This document shows positions 8,930 to 16,692 of a stretch of 64,000 bases of DNA, in pieces; the first letter of the stretch is position 1, and every line of letters starts with the position of its first letter. This stretch comes from an uncultured Methanomicrobiales archaeon (GTDB lineage: Archaea; Halobacteriota; Methanomicrobia; Methanomicrobiales; Methanospirillaceae), in the NCBI GenBank assembly GCA_903832665.1, contig CAILCG010000010.1:135036-199035 (forward strand). Reading direction: 5' to 3'. The notes under the pieces are model-generated. The model saw only the letters and a list, made by a program, of their open reading frames with translations, ran no database searches and was not told the DNA's origin. A program made the position numbers and the translations under genes.

Positions 8930-9709
8930 GTGTCAGTCTTCCCGGGTGTTTTGAAGGTAAAGGTTGATGTGCAGAGCAGTGGAGTGGATAGTACTGTGCA
9001 GGGTACCCAGCCGATCTCTCCTGTTGTCCAGTCGGCTTTTCAAACCTGGACCCGGGGTCTTGATACCCGGGAGAGCATGTGCTCAATCTTCTCCCATATC
9101 CGCGACATCCCTTACTCACTTATCGGACCGGTGAACAATGCAAAAACCCCCCAGGAGCAGTTACTCCTCGGGGGAAAAGGGTCCTGCGGCGCCAAGCACT
9201 ACCTGCTCGCAGAGATGTTCCGGCTCCTCGGCGTCCCGGTTGTCTATGCGACCTTTCCTTTCCTCTGGAATGATCCTGATCTCGATTACCCGCCCGGGCT
9301 CCGGAAACTGGCAGTCACCCTCCCGGTTGCCCATCATCTTGCCTGCCACATCCAGACCCGAGACCGCTGGATACTGGTGGATGCAACCTGGGATCTCCCC
9401 CTCGCAAAGGCCGGGTTTCCGGTCAATGATCGCTGGGACGGGATTTCAGAGACCCGGTGCGCAGTAAAACCGCTGAAATCCCCCGTGAGGACTGCATTCT
9501 GTCGCACGGCCACCAGTGAGCCGTGCCGTGGGAAGGATGAGGCGACCTTTAGCCCGGTTGACGGGGAGACAAATCATCAGAAAGCGGGAGATCAGGACCG
9601 GTATTACTCAGAGCGGACTGCCCTTCGCACTTCCGAAGAGGTTGAGCGGATACGAAGGTTCAGCAGGGAATTCAGCGACTGGCTGGAGATCGTGCGAACA
9701 TCAGGATGA
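8930..9709 (+). CDS. Transglutaminase-like protein
   Basis: The cysteine-protease-like fold is seen from the triad order: Cys in GSCGAKHYLLAEMFRLLG, His in CHIQTRDRW and Asp in LVDATWD. This is the layout of transglutaminase-like domains, which act as peptidases or amidases on unknown targets. No signal peptide is visible, so a cytosolic role is likely. The GTG at 8930 is the longest start; no clear ribosome site decides between it and later GTG codons. The C-terminal 60 residues are charged and predicted helical. No operon partner. Confidence 0.6.
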   Translation: MSVFPGVLKVKVDVQSSGVDSTVQGTQPISPVVQSAFQTWTRGLDTRESMCSIFSHIRDIPYSLIGPVNNAKTPQEQLLLGGKGSCGAKHYLLAEMFRLLGVPVVYATFPFLWNDPDLDYPPGLRKLAVTLPVAHHLACHIQTRDRWILVDATWDLPLAKAGFPVNDRWDGISETRCAVKPLKSPVRTAFCRTATSEPCRGKDEATFSPVDGETNHQKAGDQDRYYSERTALRTSEEVERIRRFSREFSDWLEIVRTSG

Positions 9710-9833
9710 TCAAAACGCTGCACATTTCCCCAGCCCATTGAAAATTGCATTGTGGGGCAGAACTTGGGATATACAGCTCCCGTTTTCCAGAAACACTTCT
9801 GATACCGTGCCGGTTATCTAAACCGGGAATCTT

Positions 9834-10469
9834 CTAACCGCCCATCCCGGACAGGACAAATAGGAGAACCAGCATTCCCATACCGAAGCAGACGATCATT
9901 ACCCCGGATATCCGGTTGATCAGCCTCAGGTGCTCAATCCGAATGCGGGAACGTACGGAGCCAATCGATCCACAGAGAATGATCCACCAGAGCGTTGAGC
10001 CCAGAAAAACGCCGCCCACAAACTCCGATGCAGAAAATACAGAATTCTCATGGAACACCACGCCAAAGCCGGGCAGGATCGCAACGAAAAAGACGAGAGT
10101 TAAAGGGTTCGCAATGGCGATCGCCACCATTGATAAATAATCCTTGAGGTACGTCTCGTAACCGGTCTCCTCGCACAGAGGTGCCGGTACCGTGAGGAAG
10201 ATGCGAATCCCCACGGCAATAAGGACAATTCCCGCTGCAAGCCGAAGTGAGAACTGGTGGGCAAGGATCAGTCCGGATATGGCCGTGAGCCCGAAGAAGG
10301 TGACCGCGGCATAGAAGGAATCTGCAGTGGCCACCCCAATACCAGACAGGATCCCGTGGAGCTTGCCATCTGTTGCAGACCGCTGGATACACAGGAGGGC
10401 GATAGGACCAACCGGTACCGCAAGCGTGAGGCCGATGATCATTCCCTGGATGAACAGACTGGTATCCAT
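9834..10469 (-). CDS. LysE family exporter
   Basis: A membrane protein of 211 residues with about six hydrophobic helices. It carries the family's N-terminal element MIIGLTLAVPVGPIALL and a second conserved stretch IANPLTLVFF. LysE-type proteins export amino acids or small metabolites; the substrate is unknown. The start at 10469 is preceded by GGCAGGTCA. The frame extends upstream but loses hydrophobic character. Stands alone and is divergent from the TspO-like gene. Confidence 0.8.
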   Translation of the reverse strand: MDTSLFIQGMIIGLTLAVPVGPIALLCIQRSATDGKLHGILSGIGVATADSFYAAVTFFGLTAISGLILAHQFSLRLAAGIVLIAVGIRIFLTVPAPLCEETGYETYLKDYLSMVAIAIANPLTLVFFVAILPGFGVVFHENSVFSASEFVGGVFLGSTLWWIILCGSIGSVRSRIRIEHLRLINRISGVMIVCFGMGMLVLLFVLSGMGG

Positions 10470-10817
10470 GTGACCTGCCGGAGAGTTTTTCTTGTTTCGG
10501 GATCGGATCGTTGAATCGTGCGATCGTTGCCATGTTCCTTGAGGGCAGCGCGTTGAACTACAGATCGCAGTTGAATTATTCCTACCATACATTCCGTTTT
10601 ACCGATGTTGAGGATTTCGGTACGTACGGGTATTTTTTACAAACGCAAAAAAACCATTTCAATGAACGCAAGCCAGAAAAAAGAGATGAACGAAAGTTGA
10701 ACCGGGCCCAAATTCTCGCCACCGCCCGCAGGAGGAAACCCTACGCAATACCCGGTTTCCTCAATGCAAACGGCTATATTCAGGCAATGATATTGACCTG
10801 AATAGAGCGGTTTTGCC
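10470..10817. other. Intergenic region between divergent membrane-protein genes
   Basis: No coding frame here looks protein-like. It contains AT-rich stretches and, at its right end, the promoter and inverted repeat of the TspO-like gene; I see nothing else in it. Confidence 0.5.
10772..10803 (+). promoter_or_regulatory. TATA box with inverted repeat ATTCAGG-N12-CCTGAAT
   Basis: GGCTATATTC (10772-10781) is a TATA candidate. Seven-base arms ATTCAGG (10778-10784) and CCTGAAT (10797-10803) overlap it and the expected transcription start, just before the ATG at 10818. This arrangement fits a repressor operator, or a hairpin at the 5' end of the message. Confidence 0.45.
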
Positions 10818-11303
10818 ATGAAACAGCACCCTGTAATGCGGTTTATCGCATCATTTGCCATCTGCATCTCGGCCGGTTACCTCAATCTCTACATGTTCAC
10901 CGAGTCAGTTCCCTTATGGTACGGAACGCTCACGAAACCTGCCTTCGTCCCGCCCCCTATTGTAATCTTCTACGGGATCATCGCGGTGTCCATCCTGCTG
11001 GGGCTCTGCTTCTATTCTATCTTGGGCGCCATTTATGCAGACCATGAGGCCGCCTCAGCCAGGAATTTATTCCTCTTCGGAATCGGATTGAGCGTGATCT
11101 GGTTTTCTGCCGTCTTCCTGCTGCACCTGCTCCTTTTCGGATTCGTCGTGATGCTCCTGCTGCTGGTAGTAATTCTGGCCACGCTCTTCAAAGTACTTCA
11201 GTCCGCTCCCCGGATAGCAATCCTGCTGGTCCCCTACCTGATTATTATGATAATTGTGGCTTTTGCGAATCTCGAACTTTACCGGCTGAACCCGCTAGCA
11301 TAG
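10818..11303 (+). CDS. TspO/MBR-like membrane protein
   Basis: A 161-residue protein with five hydrophobic helices. The loop after helix 1, WYGTLTKPAFVPPP, is the family hallmark (WYxxLxKPxxxPP). TspO proteins bind tetrapyrroles and similar ligands in membranes. The Trp content of later helices is low, so this is a divergent member, and helices 4-5 are unusually leucine/valine-rich. It follows a promoter with an inverted repeat, which suggests its own regulation. Confidence 0.7.
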   Translation: MKQHPVMRFIASFAICISAGYLNLYMFTESVPLWYGTLTKPAFVPPPIVIFYGIIAVSILLGLCFYSILGAIYADHEAASARNLFLFGIGLSVIWFSAVFLLHLLLFGFVVMLLLLVVILATLFKVLQSAPRIAILLVPYLIIMIIVAFANLELYRLNPLA

Positions 11304-11619
11304 GAAGTGAAGGGACTGTCGATAACAAAGAGCGAAAATTGCATACCGATATGCGGGCAGTATAGCAAAACAGTGAAGGCGTTTTTAGAAGATTTGCATT
11401 TTTTTGGGCACCTGTAACCCAAAACAAGATGCGAGGGATGGGATTCTGGGCCTCAAGTGCGATTCGCAAACAGCAAATTTTTGCTGAATTTTGAAATGAA
11501 AACTGATTTGAAATTATTTGTCACGCAGCATAAATATAAATTTGCCTGAACACCGCTCATCAAAAAAATGATTGAAACGGCTCATCGCGCACAAAAACCA
11601 CCAAAATTTTAACGGATCT

Positions 11620-11756
11620 TACGCTCAACGGGGCCCGGGCCCCTTGCCGCGTGGGCTTCCCCGAAACTGTACAAAACAACCGGAGCCGGTCGCGGAGCAG
11701 GGGCGAGTGCGCCGAAGGTGCACGAAGCGTGCGACGCGGGCGGCGATCAACACTAT
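11620..11756 (+). repeat. Repeat modules A and B (A-B order)
   Basis: Module A (about 11620-11664) runs from TTACGCTCAACGGGG through the palindrome GGGGCCCGGGCCCC (11630-11643) to GTGGGCTTCCCC. Module B (about 11682-11756) contains GCGCCGAAGGTGCACGAAGC. Both recur on the opposite strand at 16133-16263, in swapped order, and B recurs near 58.6 kb. The rest of the 485-base gap between genes (11304-11788) is AT-rich and I see nothing else in it. Confidence 0.8.
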
Positions 11757-11788
11757 TTTTCAAAAGAGATCGTGCAAAAAAAAGAAAT

Positions 11789-12034
11789 TTACAATCCTGC
11801 CCGGTCAACAATGACATCGGCAACAGCCTTCGCACTCTTGAACGGAAAATCCGTAGCCTTGAGCAGTTTTCCGGCATCTCCGGCAGTCATCTTGAGGTCG
11901 CCAACCTGACAAGTTGTAGCTGCACCGTTCGGAAACGCTGCAATAAGATCCGCGGGAGTTTTTACCGGGAACTTCGCTCCTGCGAGTGCTCCGGAAATCT
12001 GTGCATGAATTTGTTCCTTAACTGATTTTGTCAT
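11789..12034 (-). CDS. MTH865-like family protein
   Basis: An 81-residue EF-hand-shaped helical protein of the MTH865 family, widespread in methanogens and of unknown role. The family pattern is seen throughout: VKEQIHAQISGALAGAKFP, the AAFPNGAATTC turn and TDFPFKSAKAVADVIV. The start at 12034 follows GGTGA. A TATA box (AAGTATATATTC, about 12070-12081 on the minus strand) precedes it. It is divergent from a winged-helix regulator, and the operator-like inverted repeat between them could control both. Confidence 0.9.
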   Translation of the reverse strand: MTKSVKEQIHAQISGALAGAKFPVKTPADLIAAFPNGAATTCQVGDLKMTAGDAGKLLKATDFPFKSAKAVADVIVDRAGL

Positions 12035-12093
12035 GGTACTTTCACCGGGTATGCATCGTTATGTTGTGAATATATACTTGAGCGTCATTAAAA

Positions 12094-12114
12094 TATACTA
12101 AACGAGTTAGTATA
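12094..12114. promoter_or_regulatory. Perfect 8-bp inverted repeat operator, TATACTAA-N5-TTAGTATA
   Basis: Arms at 12094-12101 and 12107-12114 are perfect complements with spacer ACGAG. The site lies between the MTH865 gene and the winged-helix regulator, near the TATA boxes of both. This is the classic place for an autoregulatory operator; the binding protein is inferred to be the adjacent regulator. Confidence 0.65.
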
Positions 12115-12176
12115 GAAAAATGACCCGCAAGGTAATGAAGACACACCACACCACCATAATGAAAGGAAATTATTCT

Positions 12177-12926
12177 ATGGGAGCAACACTGGGTTCGACA
12201 GAAATACGGGAGCTGAAAATCGAGATTGCCGGGCTTCGGAATGAACTGAAACGATTCATCGAGCATGCAAACCTGCAGCATGTTGATGGGATCCTTTCGG
12301 ACCTGAAGAAAAATTACGCAGACTTATTCACGAAACACCAGGTTGATACTGCAAAAGTTGATCTCTCCTCACAAATGGTCAACGACTGCAAAATGCAGAG
12401 CAAATGCTTTGAACTGTTCATGGATTTTTTACAAAATACCGCCCGGCATATCAAAGATGGGCAGGTGTCAGATGAAATTATCCAATCCTATCGGGAACAG
12501 ATGAAAGTGATGCGGAAGAAGGGACCTTATGACAAGTGCGATACGTGTTTTTCTGAAGTGCACCGCCTTTTTGAAAAGCAGGTTGACCTGATGCAATCAC
12601 TTGGCATTTACACGAAAACAGGAGAAAACGAAGAAATTATTGCAGAAATTTCCGATGATACCTTGGTAAAGGATTTACTGGAGCCGGTCGCGAATATCCA
12701 ACGATTCCAGATTCTCAAAGCGCTTACCGTCCAGACACGGACATTTTCAGATATTTCACAATTGACCGGGCTGCGAGGCGGAAATCTCTTGTTCCACATC
12801 AAAAAACTGACGGATTCCGGTATGATCCTCCAGCGTCATGAGCGAGGGGATTACATCATCACGGACAAAGGATTCAAAACAATGTCCGCAATATCACAAT
12901 TGCATAAACTCCTGAATTCCGAATAA
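12177..12926 (+). CDS. Winged-helix transcriptional regulator, ArsR-like C-terminus
   Basis: About the first 165 residues are helical, with two Cys pairs (NDCKMQSKC and KCDTC) that could bind metal or sense redox. The C-terminal 80 residues form a winged helix: LLEPVANIQRFQILKAL, FSDISQLTGLRGGNLLFHIKKL and a wing ending DYIITDKGF. This matches ArsR-type and related archaeal regulators. The ATG at 12177 (MGATLGS) is chosen over two earlier ATGs because they lie close to the promoter and AAAGGA precedes it. An operator-like inverted repeat lies 60 bases upstream. Confidence 0.75.
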   Translation: MGATLGSTEIRELKIEIAGLRNELKRFIEHANLQHVDGILSDLKKNYADLFTKHQVDTAKVDLSSQMVNDCKMQSKCFELFMDFLQNTARHIKDGQVSDEIIQSYREQMKVMRKKGPYDKCDTCFSEVHRLFEKQVDLMQSLGIYTKTGENEEIIAEISDDTLVKDLLEPVANIQRFQILKALTVQTRTFSDISQLTGLRGGNLLFHIKKLTDSGMILQRHERGDYIITDKGFKTMSAISQLHKLLNSE

Positions 12927-12970
12927 ACCTCTAGTTCTTCATTTTTTCTGCGGGCAAATCACCATTATAA

Positions 12971-13660
12971 TTTTGTTGACATGAAGATCGGTCGAGACTG
13001 TTCGTCTCCGCTGCACTACCGCTCGCTTCGCTCCCGTCCATTTCGCTCCGCTCACAGACTCTCCCTTGCTTTTCCGGAGTTGCCCTCTTGGTAGGATGAC
13101 GCCCCTGGCTAGTCGCGTTGCTCCGGCGCCAGCGGCTGCTCTCGCCCGCTCCTCACATAGCGCTTCGCGGAATGTTCGTCGCTGTTGATCGTACTCATGC
13201 AGTACGCTCAGTGACTCATCCGCACGACGCATCAGGGGCTCGGACTCACCGGCTGATGCGGTTCGTTACCTTCGCGCCCTGAAGCGGTGCTCCTTCGGGC
13301 CGCTGGGCCGGGTCAGGATAGCCCCCTGATGGGGGCACGGGCTTCTTGTACGGGCGGGGGACAAAGCGACGGTTACAGGGCGCATCAGCGACCTGTCGAT
13401 CGCTTTGTCGGGTGGGTAAACCGATACCAATTACATTTTCCGATCAACCGGAACCGGGCTCCGGTCCGGGTGGGAGGATGCGAACCGGAACACGGCGACC
13501 TTCGCCGTGTCGCGTGAGCATCGGGCGGGCCAGGTAAGATCAGGACTGCCCAACAGAATAGGCACACGGCAGCAGTCGGGGCGGGTCATGGCTACACGGC
13601 GCGGTTACGGGGCGCATCAGCGACCTGTCGGTGTGCCTGGGCGGGCCAATATGAACAAAA
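12971..13660 (+). repeat. Left arm of a long imperfect inverted repeat
   Basis: This ~690-base arm pairs in inverted orientation with 15541-16127. Matching blocks run in the same order from the outer end (ATGAAGATCGGTCG) to the inner end (GGGCGGGCCAA). The arm is full of short hairpins: GCCCCC-TGAT-GGGGGC (about 13321-13336), ACAAAGCGA/TCGCTTTGT (13361-13369 with 13400-13408) and CACGGCGA/TCGCCGTG (about 13492-13510). Open frames inside it are not protein-like. It fills most of the 950-base gene-free stretch from 12927 to 13876. Confidence 0.85.
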
Positions 13661-13876
13661 AAGATAATGCCGGACGACGTATAGTGTACCAACCCGGCAG
13701 GGCTCTTGATTGGACTCATGGTGTCCCTGTCCGGGCCACCGTTTATCCGCAATAAAAAAGGATTATTTTCTTTATCCGGTGCAATCGCCATACAAAAAAT
13801 TTCCACAGTCCCCAGATGGTGATCCGGTTTTTGCGGTGCTCCCAGAATTCATGCCGGCTAATCATGGAATCTCTCA

Positions 13877-14140
13877 CTATTCCGAGGTGATCCCCCTCGG
13901 GAGTGGCTCTGATATCCATGCGATCGCATCCAGCCGCTGTCTCTCGGCCACCAGATTATCTAAGCCCTCCCATGCTGCCTTGGCTTTCCATGATGCGATG
14001 ATCTCATCGTGCCTGCTGCGGAGATCCTGCGCTTGGGCCAGTAACCGGAAAGCCCGGCTCTCCAGCTCGGGCAGGGTGGTTTCAATGCGTTCGAGTTCTT
14101 CGAGGACCTTTACCGGCATGGCATCAAAAATAGTGTTCAT
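13877..14140 (-). CDS. Small helical protein of the ArdC operon, unknown
   Basis: An 87-residue protein, mostly predicted helix and charged (VLEELERIETTLPELESRA, then a Lys/Glu-rich second helix). No family is recognised. Its ATG at 14140 overlaps the ardC-like stop by ATGA, so it is the third gene of a three-gene translationally coupled operon inside the inverted-repeat unit. Function is likely tied to the antirestriction protein, but there is no direct sign of it. Confidence 0.6.
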   Translation of the reverse strand: MNTIFDAMPVKVLEELERIETTLPELESRAFRLLAQAQDLRSRHDEIIASWKAKAAWEGLDNLVAERQRLDAIAWISEPLPRGITSE

Positions 14141-15048
14141 GCCGTCACCCCTTCCGCCGCATCGATCCCGCTGGCACCGGTGGGGACCGGGGCCGAAGCC
14201 CCGATCATAAAATCCGCTGCCTTCTCTGCTCTGCCCGCTGCATACATCACGAGATCTGCATCGGCTTTGATCGCCGTTGCCCAGTTCTGGAGATATGCCG
14301 CTTGATTCTGAACAATCGCCGATGAGTCGATCCCGGTGAGAGCTGCCAGGTAAGCGCTCCCAATCTCGGCGACCAGTTCCTCGCGCCCGTAGGTGTCGGA
14401 ACCGAAGCAGACCGGATCGGTCCGCTTGAACCGGTCGAGCCGTGGCCCGGTGGAGTGGACGCACTCATGAAACATCGTTGCGTAATAGTGCTCCGAGGTT
14501 CTGAACTGGCAGATATCCGGGATGGTGATCCTATCCATCTGCGGGAGGAATGCGGCCCGGTCTCCTGCGGTGATTGTTATATTTTCCCGGTCTGTGTAGT
14601 CATGAATGACCGCATCACATCCGAGAAGGTGAGCGTTTTCCTTCACATCGGGGAGTTTGTACCCCTGCTCTAGGTAATCAGTCTGTGCGACATTGAAGAC
14701 AACGAAGGCTTTTAGAAACCGGATTTGTTTTTTATTTTCTGTCTCCTTACCATTCTCATCCTTCTTTGTCTCGGTTTTTACGGTCCGGCCTGCGTAGATA
14801 ATCCCGTGGCCGTGCTCACCCTTCTGGACCTGTAACCCTGCGGCGAGATACTGCCGGTAGGTTGCCCAAAAAGGGAGGGGATAGGGACTGAGTCCGAGAA
14901 TTAACCGGTTCAGCCCGGTGTATGCTCTGCCGCTGAAAAGATTTCGCGGACCGTTTTCGGTCCACGGTTTCAACCAGGGGATTTTTCCCTTTGATAATGC
15001 TTTGATGATCCGCTCGTTGATCTGCGCTTTTACGTCAGCGGCTTTCAT
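14137..15048 (-). CDS. ArdC-like antirestriction protein (ssDNA-binding plus zincin domain)
   Basis: Residues ~5-95 match the ArdC N-terminal single-strand DNA-binding domain: INERIIKALSKGKIPWLKPW, NLFSGRAYTGLNRLIL, PFWATYRQYLAAG and KGEHGHGIIY. Residues ~170-270 form a zincin metallopeptidase domain with HECVH and EELVAEIGSAYL. Such proteins ride on plasmids and conjugative elements and protect incoming DNA from host restriction. At 303 residues it is a complete member. It overlaps both neighbours by ATGA. Its presence between long inverted repeats argues that the segment is mobile or plasmid-derived. Confidence 0.85.
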   Translation of the reverse strand: MKAADVKAQINERIIKALSKGKIPWLKPWTENGPRNLFSGRAYTGLNRLILGLSPYPLPFWATYRQYLAAGLQVQKGEHGHGIIYAGRTVKTETKKDENGKETENKKQIRFLKAFVVFNVAQTDYLEQGYKLPDVKENAHLLGCDAVIHDYTDRENITITAGDRAAFLPQMDRITIPDICQFRTSEHYYATMFHECVHSTGPRLDRFKRTDPVCFGSDTYGREELVAEIGSAYLAALTGIDSSAIVQNQAAYLQNWATAIKADADLVMYAAGRAEKAADFMIGASAPVPTGASGIDAAEGVTA

Positions 15049-15428
15049 GCGTGCACCCCGGCGGGCTGGGTGTTAGCTGCGAGAGGCTGTACCGGGCGCA
15101 TAGTCGAAACATTCGCATATTTCCGCTCACCCTTGAGCATCCCTTTTAGCTGTGCGAGCGGGGAGACATACTGCACATCATTGATCGTTATCATCACCGC
15201 TTTACCGGACCGGGTGATCCATGCCTTCCCGACCGGTGCCGCCTCCGAGTTTTTCATTACATCAGATATGTCAAAGACCGGTGCGGGCCTGTGGTCTTCG
15301 AGCCTTCGGACTTCCCCGGCTGGGATCACTGCTTGCATAGTCTTGACATCGATACGGACCGAGCCGTTATAGAGACGCGCGGCCCCTATGTGCTCGAACT
15401 TCACATCTGTGTTTGTTGTTGGACTCAT
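15045..15428 (-). CDS. First gene of the ArdC operon, unknown
   Basis: A 127-residue protein without a recognised family. It has a beta-rich middle (ITRSGKAVMITINDVQYVS) and a disordered Ala/Pro C-terminus. The start at 15428 (MSPTTNTD) is preferred over 15443 because GGTGA lies eight bases upstream. Its stop overlaps the ardC start by ATGA. Position and coupling suggest a role with ArdC, such as accessory DNA binding, but this is inference. Confidence 0.6.
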   Translation of the reverse strand: MSPTTNTDVKFEHIGAARLYNGSVRIDVKTMQAVIPAGEVRRLEDHRPAPVFDISDVMKNSEAAPVGKAWITRSGKAVMITINDVQYVSPLAQLKGMLKGERKYANVSTMRPVQPLAANTQPAGVHA

Positions 15429-15540
15429 GGTGTTTTTCACCATACATCTATCGACGTTAGCGCTTATAACTCTCCGCCGTGCGCAGTGTGAAAGTGAAAG
15501 CGGTGCGTTGTCAGATTTACGAAATAAAGATTTTGCGCAG

Positions 15541-16127
15541 AATTTTGTTCACGCTTGGCCCGCCCAGGCACACAGCGCGACAGGTCGCTGATGCGCCCCG
15601 TAACCGCGCCGTGTAGCCATGACCCGCCCACGCTGCAGGAAATTTTATGGTTTCCTGTTGGCATGTATTCGTTCAGGCAGGACCCACCCGGCGCTCACGC
15701 GACACGGCGAAGGTCGCCGTGTTCCGGCTCGCGCCCTCCCCCCCAAGACCGTCCGCCCGGTTTCGGTTGATCGGGAAAATGCATCTTGTCGCGGCTGGGC
15801 CCACCCGACAAAGCGAGCGACCGTCCGCTGAGGCGTCCGGTAACCGTCGCTTTGTCCTCCCACCCGTACACCGATCCCGTGCCCCCATCAGGGGGCTATC
15901 CTGACCTGACCCAGCGGCCCGAATGAGCACCGCTTCAGGGCGCGAAGGTAACGAACCGCATCAGCGGTGAGTTCGAGCCCCTGATGCGTCGTGCGAGTGA
16001 GTCACTGAGCGTTAGACACTTGCTCAGTATACAGCGACGAAAACGATGCGGAGCATGGTGTGAGGAGCGAGCCGGAGCATCAGCGAGGACGAGTGAACAT
16101 GACCGACCGATCTTCATATCAGCAAAA
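15541..16127 (-). repeat. Right arm of the long imperfect inverted repeat
   Basis: The reverse complement aligns block by block with 12971-13660. The best block (about 15880-16013 against 13204-13340) differs at only a few positions. The outermost 24 bases (16104-16127 against 12971-12994) show two differences by eye. About 100 bases present in the left arm are missing here. No target-site duplication is evident outside the arms. Confidence 0.85.
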
Positions 16128-16132
16128 CTGTT

Positions 16133-16263
16133 TCCGTGGGGGAAGCCCACGCGGCGAGGGGCGGAGCCCCGTTGAGCGTAACCTCTCCGAAATAATTGTG
16201 CAGATCGCCGCCCCGCTCCGCACGCTTCGTGCACCTTCGGCGCACTCGCACTTGCTACGCGGA
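16133..16263 (-). repeat. Repeat modules B and A, inverted and in swapped order
   Basis: On the minus strand module B (GCGCCGAAGGTGCACGAAGC) comes first and module A (TTACGCTCAACGGGG to GTGGGCTTCCCC) follows. At 11.6 kb the order on the plus strand is A then B. Module A here touches the outer end of the right inverted-repeat arm. Confidence 0.75.
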
Positions 16264-16314
16264 TCGGCTTATCTCGTTCAACTGCCCAAAACGCCATTTT
16301 TGATACCTTCCCCT

Positions 16315-16571
16315 GAAAAAACGACCCTCATATTCGCATTCCGGCAGGGTTTCCGGGTCCGGATGGGGTAAATTAGGTGGCGAAAAATGTCTCGATTTAA
16401 TCCCCATTGGCAGGCTTTGGGAGGGGTGTATTTCTCCTTTATTTTGGCAATCAGAGTGATTTAAAGGCGTATTTTCCATAGGAACTGAAAAGAGGGGATT
16501 ATCGGGGTTTTCTGGTATTAGCCTACGTACCGGAGAAGAAAAAGGAGCCCGTATAGGGCTTATTTTATCAC
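16315..16571 (+). repeat. Non-coding direct repeat C, copy 1
   Basis: One of three ~255-base copies (others at 50261-50518 and 59890-60140), all in the same orientation. The 5' part shares TTCCGGCAGGGTTTCCGG and GGATGGGGTAAAT. The 3' end shares a hairpin AGCCC-GTATA-GGGCT (16546-16560) followed by TATTTTAT. No reading frame is kept among copies. It may be an RNA gene with a terminator-like end, or a miniature mobile element. It lies downstream of the inverted-repeat unit. With the right arm it fills the gene-free stretch 15429-16692. Confidence 0.8.
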
Positions 16572-16692
16572 ATCTTTTTTTCTATTGTATATTTGAATCC
16601 ATAAAATCTCGTTTCTTATAACCTACAAAAAAACTCCAAAAATGGATATCCGATGCGCGAATACCGGGAAAAAAGTTCCTCCTTTTCAAAAA

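Noticed and set aside
12930..13760. Long open frames inside the inverted-repeat arms
   Set aside because: They are Arg/Gly/Pro-rich, occur on both strands, lack ribosome sites and differ between arms; they reflect high GC and hairpins, not genes.
12971..16127. Casposon or insertion sequence for the inverted-repeat unit
   Set aside because: No Cas1, transposase or integrase is encoded between or beside the arms.
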